64,000 nt of DNA from Holothuria scabra (lineage: Eukaryota > Echinodermata > Holothuroidea > Aspidochirotida > Holothuriidae), in assembly GCA_037179385.1 (NCBI GenBank), contig CM074185.1, forward strand, positions 52,083,000-52,146,999, given 5' to 3'. Positions 46,408-58,131 of the stretch are shown here, one piece after another (position 1 is the stretch's first letter; every line of letters starts with the position of its first letter). Both the position numbers and the translations under genes were made by a program. The notes under the pieces were generated by a model, which was not told where the DNA came from, did not search any database, and saw nothing but the letters and a program-made list of their open reading frames with translations.

Positions 46408-47271
46408 TTAAATATACTCTTCCTTTTCATCGTCCGTAATTGGCAGGCGATAAGCTGGCAATGAAATCTTCCGTATTTTTAGGACCGGTTTAACGATGTC
46501 GTTTGGCTTCTCCCTTTCCTCTTCTTCCGAAATCTCTTTCACATCTGGAGTGAAGCGTACTTTGGGAGGGATATGCTGCTGCGAACGCGGCAGAGCAATA
46601 CCATTCGTCTTCATCTCATAAGGGTTGCCTAGATGGCTACATACATTAATGTCGGAAAACTTCCTAGTTCTTGAACCCCCTTTTCGGAAGCGGGGGTTTT
46701 CTGTTTGTTTTGGTGATACAATCTCTAAACTAACATTGGCACTACTGTTTCGTTCACTATTCCTTGCACTAACTCCGTTGTAAGTCGATCCGTTTACAAA
46801 TTGCACTCTGTCCAAATTATCGCGATTATCACAGAGAGTTTCTTCCGAATCATAGCCGGAGACTGTATCATACTTTCGGTCTTCATAGTTTTCTCGAAGT
46901 TCGTGCAAACTTGCTAAAAGTCTCTCGTTTGCATTGTTTAGTGCGTTAATCTGTTTCTCTTGATGTTTAACCTTCTTTTGAAGTTCACTAATTTTGCGAC
47001 TTTTTTCGGTCAATTTCTCTCTTGTTTTTGTCCTATGTTTCAGCAAACAGCTCTCAAAATACAACAAATCCGAAGCTATTTCTGTCAGCTGGTGGTCCCT
47101 CTCTCTTGCCTGAGATGTGATGATGTCATTACTTGTTTTAACTTTCAACTGCCACCCAAGGAGCAACTGTTTGCTGTGAAGTTTATCCATCTTTAACTGT
47201 TCGCCGAGCTCTACATTCCTGCGTTCTGCACGTTCCAGCTTTTCACGAAGTTCCCGTATTTCCTCTTGCTC
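46408..47271 (-). CDS. Terminal exon of a coiled-coil protein gene
   Basis: The best host-gene exon in the window. On the minus strand a tttcttcag acceptor precedes 287 open codons in phase 0 (from 47271, beginning EQEEIRELREKLERAERR), ending at a TAA at 46408. The first 27 codons lie before an internal ATG at 47190. Coiled coil or charged helix spans about residues 1-130 (heptad-like KISELQKKVKHQEKQI). A Ser/Asn-rich linker follows, then a basic segment SRTRKFSD and a KVRF motif at exon residues 237-240 that fits the PP1-docking RVxF consensus. An acidic EEEEREK run and a C-terminus ending DDEKEEYI follow. The family is not recognised. It is probably a cytoplasmic or cytoskeletal scaffold (inference). 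Upstream exons should lie at higher coordinates. Confidence 0.75.
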   Translation of the reverse strand, partial: EQEEIRELREKLERAERRNVELGEQLKMDKLHSKQLLLGWQLKVKTSNDIITSQARERDHQLTEIASDLLYFESCLLKHRTKTREKLTEKSRKISELQKKVKHQEKQINALNNANERLLASLHELRENYEDRKYDTVSGYDSEETLCDNRDNLDRVQFVNGSTYNGVSARNSERNSSANVSLEIVSPKQTENPRFRKGGSRTRKFSDINVCSHLGNPYEMKTNGIALPRSQQHIPPKVRFTPDVKEISEEEEREKPNDIVKPVLKIRKISLPAYRLPITDDEKEEYI

Positions 47272-48257
47272 CTGAAGAAAAATAAAACTTTCAATTAAGA
47301 CGTGAGAGAAAACTCATTTTTTCGAGTGACAACAAAGACCCTCCAGTACTGTGTTTAGGGAAAACTAGTTTTGTGATTATTTCAAAAGTATCTACAAACA
47401 AATCCGGTATTGTCCCCTCCTTGCTACTGAAATGCGTCCTTAGGTTGTTCCCTTATATCCACCCAACGCCCGACCACGACATTTTTGATCACCCGAAGAG
47501 CAAAAGCAATTGCATAACTTGTTTTAAACAGTAAAAAATTCACGATTTTCTTCTTATGTCGTAAGTCTCTTCGAAGTACTGAAGTATATTTTATGGTATT
47601 ACATATATTCTGCATGTTATCAAGGTAGCTACCGTACTAACTCCTAATTTTACGATTAAGGACGCAAAATGTTGTCACTCACAGTTTACCTCAAGTAAAA
47701 AAATTCAAAAACATATGTTAAACGATATATATATGTTAAAATGATGATACTTATTCAATTAAAACAAAATTAGTCCATTGCGCAGTAATGTGTGATTTTC
47801 TTGTTGTGCACTCACATTACATGCTTTGTTTCCCTTTAAAATTAAAAATGTTTTCATGACCTTGAACACTTACTGTTTGGTTGCATAGCATGTTGCACAG
47901 AGGAAGCTTAATTAATTACATCACCCCATAAGAATAAGGGTGCTGTAGCACATAGCACCTTTGTACAAAGTGCAGTAACTTTTAGAAAAATAAAGAAATT
48001 AAAAGACTGCAATTTGAGTAATAACTCAACAATGACTGCACAAATTATTGCGCAATGTACCATTTTGATTTGAGTGAATAAACATCAACGTTTTTTTTAT
48101 CTCGGCTCAAAAAAGTCCAATTCAGATGGGGGTTGGACTGTTAGAATTCATTTGTAGTGCTGTTTAAAATATAAATTTTAACTTGAGGTAAACTTTAAAT
48201 TCATAAAACAGGATAGCCTATTACACTAGTTCAAATTAGGGTGAATGCATTTTTCCT
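47272..48257. other. Probable intron of the minus-strand gene; AT-rich
   Basis: AT-rich sequence immediately upstream (on the minus strand) of the exon acceptor. No exon was recognised. Confidence 0.45.
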
Positions 48258-48617
48258 TCAAAGGCCCATTTCCCTCACCCCAAGCAGTACCAATTCTCCT
48301 AACCTTCTTACTGAAGCCCCTCCCACAATTGTCTGAAATTCATCCTCATCCAGACACAATCTCAGTTTATTGCTTCAGGGTGAGCATAGAAATACTCAAT
48401 TTATATTATCAAAACACCCTCAGTACCGTTCATGCTGTGTAATATAAGCTTTGTCACTCTACATTGTTTGAATTAGCTGTCAATCAAAGAGCTGAGCCAA
48501 TTGAGAATTTAGGTACCCGGGTTCCACAATTGTAGTTTGGGGGTTACATAGGTAAATAGGAGGTAAGAGAGGGGCGATGTAGGTTTGTAGTTTGGGGTGA
48601 GAGGTTTGGCCCTTTAA
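48258..48617 (+). mobile_element. MITE family C, copy 1
   Basis: The ends are imperfect inverted repeats: CAAAGGCCCATTTCCCTCACC at 48258-48278, and on the right gtgagaggtttggcccttta ending at 48617. The interior (ctgaagcccctcccacaatt, ggtgagcatagaaatactc, gagctgagccaattgagaat) matches the reverse complement of 61673-61981. It is 360 bp and non-coding. A TTAA at the tips may be target-derived. Confidence 0.7.
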
Positions 48618-51600
48618 GTGCAGCTAGAAATGTTAATTTGAGACATCAGCTTCTCTCCAGGCTCACCAGATAATTTGCTATATAACACATCATTTTATTT
48701 GATATTAAGGTATGAAAACTGCGTTAGTAATTGAACCAGTTGTGAAAGGTTAAAACCTAACCATGCACATCATTTGAAGCACTAGTGATCAGCATTCTCT
48801 TATTGGAATTTTTAATTCATCGATAAAACCTTCGTTTTGCTAAAGCTATAAAATTATGGTCAAATCATGCACACGTGAAGTTGGGAGACAAAATAATTAA
48901 AGGACGATAAACCTGTAAAATTCGAAGTAATAGCTACTAATTAGCCTAACACCAAGTATGCAACACGTTCGTAATTATGAGAAGAATCCATACATAAGTG
49001 GTATGCCAGGCCAAGGCCGCATGCACCTCCACACAAAGATAGGTCACACCTACTTGATTAACACAGGGTACCTTTGTCATTTCGTAAAAAGAAAGCAAGT
49101 CTTCCTCAAAGTACGTTACTACTTGCGTGAGAAGAATTGTCCTTCGGTGCTTCGATCCGAAAAGTCAGAATTCCTACATTTCGTTCTCTTAATTTTTGGA
49201 AATTTCTCAGTATACCTCATGGATTACCTGCCTTAGAAATTTTTTCGCGGAGCTGTTAGATGTGCCTTGTGGTTCTGGTTAGGCTTTGAGATTACTTGGA
49301 AGTTAGTGGTAAGCTAACTGTCATGTCCCCTTCCCATATTTTGAGAATCTGTTGACACTTTTGATCTGAAGTTAGATCACTTAAATCAATTAAATTGTTT
49401 TCCCGGCCTTATTATTCGACTTTCATCTATTGAATGAACTGTATGGCGTCACGTAAGCTACGCAATCAAACAAATGTATACACTTTTTTAGCTAAGAGTC
49501 CTCCCTTCCGCAACTACGCTCAAAATGGAGACATGCCCACAGCACGTGACACGTGGACGCCTATGATAAGGACTACTGTTAGCTATCACATCTTCCATCA
49601 AGTTATTGGTGATCTGGTGGTCGTTCGAGGACAACACATATTACCATGTGAAGGCAGTTCGTCAGATAGCTAATATCTACATTGAATAGTCAGTTTCCAT
49701 GAATTGCAGTTTAGGTTTTGGACAAACCCCCAACCCCATGCAGAGGACTAACCAATAGTTACCGCCAACTAATTTTGTACGTGTGCGACCATATATCACT
49801 ACGGGAGTGGATGTTACATCAATTAACAGTGTCGCAATTAACTAACCTTGGGCAACTTTCACTCAATATAAAATAGACAAAAGAAAAAATTCTTAAAGTG
49901 TCCAAAAATGTTTTCGGCTATACAGTTTGAGGAAAAATTAAGGGTGGATTTTATTAAAGATCCAACCAGAACCGGACAATTTCTCACTGCCCGAACCGAT
50001 CGGGTTGCCGGGTGCACCCTTTTGAGCAGGCTGCCTCAAATAGCGGCGCGCGCGACACTTGTTGCGCGCGACGTGGTTTGGAGTGACGCAAAAAATACTG
50101 GGAGAATATTGAAAAATTTAACAAGTATAAGAAATAGGTACTGTAAAAAAATCTAATACTTCCCACAGACTGACGTCACATACCGACAAGGGTATAATAA
50201 CGTCCTATTTGTTCTCACAAAAAGTAAAATCACCTCACTGTTTACATTCATAAGAGTCAGTGCTTCGTCGATTAACGGTGAATCCACAAAAGTTGCAAAG
50301 TTTGTGAAAAATTCTGGCCGGGAAAATTGAACAAATTTTGCACCATTTTGCATGTAAGCCCTTTCTTAAACGCAAAAATTTTCAAAAGGGAAGGGGAAGA
50401 TCCCCTCCCTTTTACCCTCCCCGATCAGTGGAGCATTCTGTCAGTAACATTTAACAATGTCGTGCTTCAGAAAATTTAATTGAGAAAGCCTGCTTTAGAA
50501 AAAGGAAATTACAAGTACCAAAGTAGGTTCCTGTTCAACTCTCATAGGATTAGGAAGGGCTGCGCCCCCCCCCCCCTCACACACTTTCCGGTTTAGAAAA
50601 CCCCTTTTTCATTTATGTGATATTCCCAACTCTTCTTTCTCATGAAATTCCGAGTTCTCTTCAATACGGTACAAGCGCCAGTTCGCAATTCATTGTTTGG
50701 AAAAAGCAAAATTTTCACGTGCAATTTCTAATGCATAAGTGCTGTCTCATAGATCAGCTTCATAAACCTTTTCAAGCTCTGGGCAAAATCGAATTTGTCA
50801 TTTGTGACACCAGATCATCAAGTGACATCAGCAACTTTCAGTGCTATTTTCATAAATTTTCTTTTATAAAATTCAAAATTTTCTGCAATATAAGCTCTTG
50901 ACTTTGAAATAGTTTGTCTAAATAAACAACTAAGTTCCGGAAATTTTTAAAATTTTATGGGTGAGCTGAAGTTCTTAGGCCTTCAAGATAACATTATGTA
51001 GCAACAACGATCTTCAGTCAATCACCGTGCAATCTTTCTCAGATTTGTCAGTATAGGAAGTGCTGATTCTTCGATCAGGATTCCCCAACTTTTCAAATTT
51101 TCCTGGCTATACAAGAAACCCAGAATCCAAAAATGTCTGCAATACAAGCTTCATAGCCGCAATTATTTGTTTCCAAAAGGCAAAAAATTTGGAGCGCTTC
51201 GGGCGCCGTAAATAACATCCCTAATACAGTGTGTTCATACTTCAAAGAAAACTCGAAAAATCTGGGTGCTTGCCCCTTTCGTCGTTTTACCTCCTGCTGC
51301 TAAGCTACTATACTACTAACAAGCCTGAAAAATGCCATTTTTGGCTGTCTAAGGGGTCCAATTTTTCAAAATTTCCCCTGTGCTCCGCGCCAACTGACGG
51401 TGGCCCTCCGCTTAAATAGTCTTTCGCCCAAGACTTCAGACAGGGAATCATTTTCCTACGGTAAATGCTCTCATACATACCTTTCATCAGTTACTTTTAA
51501 ACCCTATCAGTTGAATAGTCTGTGAGTAGATGGATTCTCGAGTACTTGAAGAGTTAAAATGTTATCAATGTTCCTCAGTTTGCAGAGGGTGCACCTAGTT
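48618..51600. other. Non-coding DNA, nothing firmly recognised
   Basis: Contains a C-run at 50567-50576 and a GC-rich gcgcgcgac palindromic patch near 50045-50075. Frames of 60-94 codons lack splice or domain support. It probably lies within an intron of the minus-strand gene if the exon at 61376 belongs to it. Confidence 0.4.
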
Positions 51601-51619
51601 ACTGGAATTGTCTGCTAGT

Positions 51620-51865
51620 TGTTTGTTTGTTTTCTTTGATCCTCCCTTGCGGGAACTCGGCAACGCCCCAATGAAGGGGTATTAACGCCAAGCTGGCAAC
51701 GCCAGTCTCGTGAGAAAACTCACAGTTTAACGTCTATGATTAAGGGATAGCAGATTAACTACAACCCAGAAAACTAGACGACAATTTTGATGTCGGAGCT
51801 GGGACTTGAACTCACGACCCCATGACTGGAAGACGCAGTTCATTACCACTATACCACTTCTGTTA
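51620..51865 (-). repeat. tRNA-derived SINE
   Basis: On the minus strand from about 51862: TGGTATAGTGGTAATG (A box, about 51842-51857) and GGTCGTGAGTTCAAGTCCC (B box, 51801-51819) at tRNA spacing. The head most resembles a tRNA-Gly-type 5' half. A non-tRNA body continues to about 51620, containing gccagcttggcgttaatacc. The anticodon arm is imperfect, so a SINE head fits better than a functional tRNA. Confidence 0.6.
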
Positions 51866-54800
51866 CAACATGGCTGCGGATAAACGAACAATTCTACCTT
51901 CTTTAGTGCCCAGGTTCATTTGAAAAAATGATTAAAGTCATAAAAATTTAATTTAAAAATTGTTCTTCCTGGTATAGAAAAAAAGCGAAAATTTAGCATA
52001 AAAATGTAGCTTTTGGTCAATGCCAAATTGCTTCCTACCCCACTGTCAACTCTTCAGTTTCAAATAAGGGTTTTTCAGTTAATAAGTATCTCGCGGAGCG
52101 GACTGTATTCTCACAGCGTTAGGGGTATGACTGAACAAGCAATATGTTGAACAGCCTGCCATGCAGGTAAGCCAAAAAGCGGCTTAACTTCTACCAGTAA
52201 ATATCTTAGGTCTGCGGATGTGCATAAACTCATGTGAAGTACGAGACTGTCTGATGTTACCATAGACGGTTCAGCTCCCTGGTCAGTTTACCTTGCAGTA
52301 TGGAAAGGCCCGAAATCATCATGTGTGATTTCATGCAAAGGCATGAAAGAGGCTGGGGTTTGAGGGAATTTTGAAATCTAAAAACATCGTTTTAGGGAAC
52401 GAAATAATGGAAACGGAATGAGATAAAATACGTGATAGATGTGCAAAATGAAGATGTTATCAATTTTTCATTTAGTTTATAAAACACCGTGAAATTCATT
52501 TTTCGATGGGAATTTTGGAAAAGTTTGAGGCCCAACTACAACATTCAGTGCTGTCTTTAACTTGGATTTGAAAATGAGGATTCAGACATTAAAACATATT
52601 TAATTTCGGAGATTAATTTTGGCCCTTACATTTTCAGGGGAGGAAAGTGAAGGGTGTATTCTTGAGGGACGAAAACAAATGGACCCCAACTGTGTCAAAT
52701 TGTTGGGGTGAAATGGTCAAACACATGATTTATCTAATTATTCTGCGTCATTGAGACAAAACTGTTTTCGCCACTTCCCACTTCTTAACTTGTTCGATAA
52801 ATAGCCTAACTGCTTCTGAAAACTTTTTTCTTGCGTTGCCTTTATTCCATATAGTGTTCCTTGTATTCTGGTTTAATTTACTTTAAATTAAAATGATGAA
52901 CCCCTGAAAACGAGAGTCACCTAAAGACTAAAGAAAATTCAATTTATAATTGCCAAGGTGGGGCCTGGGTATGTTAAAGTACGAAGCCCGTTTCTATGGT
53001 AACTCATATAAACCGACAATGCGCAGCACATGCAAACAGCGTCATCCATCAGGAGGCTTCAAACGGTGAAAACTGAGATAATTTGGTAAAAGAAGTCAAT
53101 GACCTCTATGGCCATGAGGTTATTAACCTTTGAACCCACAATTCTTTTATTTCTATGTCAAAGAGGTTTTGAAGGGAGAGGTGCAAAAGCTTACTTTGGG
53201 GATGTGATCTATGTTTCGGTGAGAAACCGTCGCCATTATTACTCTCGAAGAAAATTCCTCAACGCATGGAGTATACGACCCCATGACAACAAAGTGCTAC
53301 ATTAGATATTGTAAGTAGCAGCGTCCCATGTCCTAACCTGCTTAGCGCCTCTGCGGCTGCCGTCCCCGCACTGCTGAGTTAAACCAAAAAACTGAGTTCC
53401 CCCTGCAGGCCACCTTAGTTATAGAGATTTGGGCACCATACCCCAATTAATTGCACGGTCCCCTGTAAGAGCCAAAAGTCGCGACTACGGGACATGTACG
53501 TAAATTACGTTCACTGATGCCCTCCGTTGGTGGGACATTCCGAAGTGTCAATATTCTCTCCGATGACAAACCATGCCACCCTCTGGTGGATAATTGGAGT
53601 GCATGATTAAGCAAAAGTTACTTTCTGATTAAAATTCTGGCAAGGAGTTGCCCTTTTTCTACTTAAAAACGGGGAGGGGATGGAGTTTTACTAGTTTATT
53701 TACAAGAGAACATAAACTACATCATACGGACTGAGTGGATTGAAAATTTTAATTTTCAAATGAAACAAAATACAAACGTGACTTACCTTGAAACTTTTTG
53801 GTGTTTTGCAGGGGCTTTCACCTTCGGCCATCTTGTCCCTATGTTTTGACTTAACCGTCTTCAATCATGGGACATATACCTTGCGTTGCCTAACATTTTT
53901 AAACAGCCTTCATAAGGTGCGCACTGTAATACAAATGAAAGAAATGTTATGTTGTGCAGCAGCTGTACTCTTATGTAGGTTTGCAAACCGTCTTGCCCCA
54001 GTGATTTCTATATAAAAAATATTTGGTGTCTGACAAAAACGAAATCAAAGTCATTTCTTTTTCGTACAAATAAAAATGAGAGCTTGTTTGCAAGTTGCGC
54101 AGGCTGTACTTTAATAGTACGTATTTTGTCTCTATGAGTCCAGGAGCAAATTTGTGAATTTATCCTTCTTAGAATTTACTAGGCCTATGTGATTTTTGTG
54201 CAAAAATGAAAGTTTTTATTTTCATAAAGAAATTGTAACTGCATGCTTCGGTAAAAAGCGTACCTGTACCCAGACTGGTAAACATGAATGTACAACCTCA
54301 GTACAGGTCTATAGCCTATTGTGTTTCAGAACATGGCATAAACAGATTCGTAGTGAACCACCCGACTATTTCCATAGCCAACATGGTTTGTATCCAACAA
54401 GTCTATTTGCTAAATAGCCTGTCTTAGCATGCAGGGAGTTGCTACCTGGTCTAATTCAACAAATTACATAGCATTCTGACTGCCACTAACCATGCCACTA
54501 ACACCTGAGCTTGAGTGGTATGAAGTGATGGTCATTTGAACTTGAAGTTAGTTGATTGTAATGGCTGCTGGTGGATGCGGGAAATCGAAGGCTTTACGAA
54601 TCTTTTAAAGGAATGTTTATGTAATGATATTCACAACCTGACAAAAAGGCAGTTCTTCCACCATGATGAAACAACAATTCAAGCTTGGTCTTCGTGACTG
54701 ATACGTATATAGTAAACAGATAAACACAAATTTGATTTTTACACCTACTTACCTAGTTGGAAGTGCATTGAAGTCGATGGTCTAATACCAACAAAGAGAG

Positions 54801-55505
54801 TTTTTTGAATCCCAAAGCAACCAATTCCATAGTAACATGAGAGACCGAGTTTTATCTCGAGCCAATTACAATTCCTTCCCGGCTTCTACAATCCATCGAA
54901 ATACACCACTGACAAGGCTACAGGAAATATATGGTTCTTATCTAGCTTATACATTCGCAAAATAATTAAATCTCAATGGCAATGAAATGAACTAATTGAT
55001 GAGTATTTCCGACCATGTTTTTTCTGCCTTCTATGTTCAGTGCGTCTGTGCTATGGGATGAGTTATTTGTCGCTTCTACGATAGGCAATGGGTACTCCTG
55101 TAAATTCGTCGATTGAGCCCTATTCATTCAACAGCTGTCATTTGAGTAACAAGATTGTTTCATTGAAAGAGCTGTTGCTTTGATATGCACGTATCTTTTC
55201 AGCGTTCTTTTTTCTTCCCCCCTTTTTTGACAAAAATTTAGTTTGCTCAGTCAGCCGCGAAAGCATAATCCCGGCTTCTATTGAGTATTTTACGTACCTG
55301 TGATATAGCGTGTATTGACATGAGCAAGCACTCTATCACTGTAAATGCACACATTACACGGGAGAAGTTAGCAGTGCACTAAGCCAAGACATTTTGGTAG
55401 AGAGGTAGACTTCACATATGGGACGAAACTCAGAGCTACAAAAGAGGGCGACAGCTACGGAGGCCCAGCGAGGGGTGGGTAAGTTAGTTGGATAGAGTTA
55501 TTTAT
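51866..55505. other. Non-coding DNA, nothing recognised
   Basis: Long stretch without repeat structure or exon-like segments. The 75-codon frame at 53788-54015 has no splice or domain support. It probably contains intronic or intergenic sequence. Confidence 0.45.
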
Positions 55506-55511
55506 TTAGGT

Positions 55512-55543
55512 AGATATATATACATTTATATATATATATATAT
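55512..55543. repeat. (TA)n tract at one end of the Penelope-like element
   Basis: An imperfect tatata tract interrupted by catt. It borders the 3' side of the element (minus orientation), while the long (AT)80 tract borders the other side. This suggests insertion into a TA microsatellite. Confidence 0.7.
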
Positions 55544-55650
55544 AACCGTAATAGTAAAAAAATAATAATGTCAACCAGGCAATGGTAAAGTGCTCAACCC
55601 TGTGAAGGGAGCTGTAATATTGAAAAGGTTGCAATAAGTTCTTACAACAT

Positions 55651-55708
55651 AGCTTTACAGAACTGTTTCGTAAGGGCCAATAATGTAGGTCCTCACTCCT
55701 CAGAAGCC
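55651..55708 (-). ncRNA. Hammerhead ribozyme motif (PLE, sense strand)
   Basis: Minus strand, in order: stem I 5' strand (a)GGCTT, core CTGAGGA, stem II GTGAGG(acc)...(gg)CCCTTAC closing a loop, core GAAA, stem III ACAG-TT-CTGT with the A15.1-U16.1 pair, cleavage-site base A after GT, then stem I 3' strand AAGCT. All invariant core positions (CUGANGA and GAA) are present. Stem I pairs 4-5 bp (GGCUU with AAGCU), stem II has 6 or more bp including one G-U, and stem III is the very short helix typical of PLE hammerheads. It lies downstream of the PLE reading frame in the same orientation. Confidence 0.85.
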
Positions 55709-55840
55709 TGAAGTAGAATGATGTCAATAACGTTAAATACGTATGTGTTCGCTGCTTTTGAACGTGTCCGTTTTAAAGCACGTGTTCGTTCCGTGTTCGT
55801 TGTGAACAAGCAAGAACGGTGTACAGCGAGCCAAGATACA

Positions 55841-57045
<1,205 letters not shown>

Positions 57046-58008
57046 GGTGTTCTTCGGTCCCTCCAATTGGGAGAGAGCTATGGCACGCCAAAAGGCTCAC
57101 CAAATATGATGATGTTCTAAAAATACACGTACATGTACTAAAATTACACGTTCATGTACCAAAAATATACGATGATGTACTAACTTCATATGATCATGAT
57201 GTAAATTTACACCATCATGTACTAAAACCATAAGTTCATCATGTTAAATGTTACGTTGTACATGTAAAATCACACGTTGTACATCTTAAAACACACGTTG
57301 TACATGTAAAAACGTAAGATCATCATGTTATTATTGTCTCTTCCGCACGCCATACAGAGTGAGCCTTTCGGCGTACCAGAAGTCCGCCAAAAGGCTCACC
57401 GAATTTGATGTAGGCTAGTAAAAGTACACGTTCATGTACTAATTGCTTACGATCATGTACAGATTTCATACGTTCATGTACTGTTTGCTTACGTTCATGT
57501 ACTGATTTCATACGATCATGTACTGATTTCTTACGATCATGTACTGACATTTAGTACATGAACGTATGAAATCAGTACATGAACGTATGGAATTTGTACA
57601 TGATCGTAAGCAGTTAGTACATGAACGTGTACTTTTACTACATCAAATTCGGTGAGCCTTTTGGCGGACTTCTGGTACGCCGAAAGGCTCACTCTGTATG
57701 GCGTGCGGAAGAGATATTAATAACATGATGATCTTACGTTTTTACATGTATAACGTGTGTTTTTGGATGTACAACGTGTGATTTTACATGTACATCGTAA
57801 CATTTTAGTACATGATGAACTTATGGTTTTAGTACATGAAGGTGTAAATTTACATCATGATCATATTAAGTTCGTACATCATCGTATATTTTTGGTACAT
57901 GAACGTGTAATTTTAGTACATGTACGTGTATTTTTAGAACATCATCATATTTGGTGAGCCTTTTGGCGTGCCATAGCTCTCTCCCAATTGGAGGGACCGA
58001 AGGACACC
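57046..58008. mobile_element. 0.96-kb tripartite foldback element of 21-bp units
   Basis: The ends are inverted repeats starting GGTGTTCTTCGGTCCCTCC (left), with ggagggaccgaaggacacc on the right. The whole element is a palindrome centred near 57547. Each half is subdivided by cgccaaaaggctcac / gtgagcctttcggcg pairs (57078-57093, 57359-57373 and 57387-57402, and their mirrors). This gives three modules, of which the middle one (about 57384-57676) is itself palindromic. The interiors are tandem units of about 21 bp ending in cgttcatgtac or cgatcatgtac. Because 21 is a multiple of 3, they give spurious heptad-repeat frames (SVHDRMK-like). No transposase and no certain target duplication. Confidence 0.85.
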
Positions 58009-58131
58009 ATGTGAAATTTGGAATATATTTTAATTAAAGAGATGGAAGAACCGGTGGCTCCAGCAGACGATGCTTCTGCCTTTGTAGATTTACGTGATTT
58101 CTCGAGACTTGACTTGCTTATATCAGCCTGA
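58009..58131 (-). other. Weak exon candidate beside the foldback
   Basis: On the minus strand catatttcag is followed by 40 open codons (ADISKSSLEKSRKSTKAEAS...) in phase 0. The only donor-like GT lies exactly at the foldback terminus (catg|gtgtcc). A Ser/Lys-rich linker exon of the minus-strand gene is possible. The plus strand of the same DNA also has a 29-codon frame, so chance is equally plausible. Confidence 0.2.

Noticed and set aside
51790..51862. Functional tRNA gene
   Set aside because: A and B boxes are present, but the anticodon arm is irregular and a repeat body follows; a SINE head is the better call.
57323..57957. Heptad-repeat proteins (SVHDRMK-like and LVHERV-like) in the foldback
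   Set aside because: They arise because the repeat unit is about 21 bp, a multiple of three; the frames exist on both strands and in mirror image, and there is no start context or composition of a real gene.
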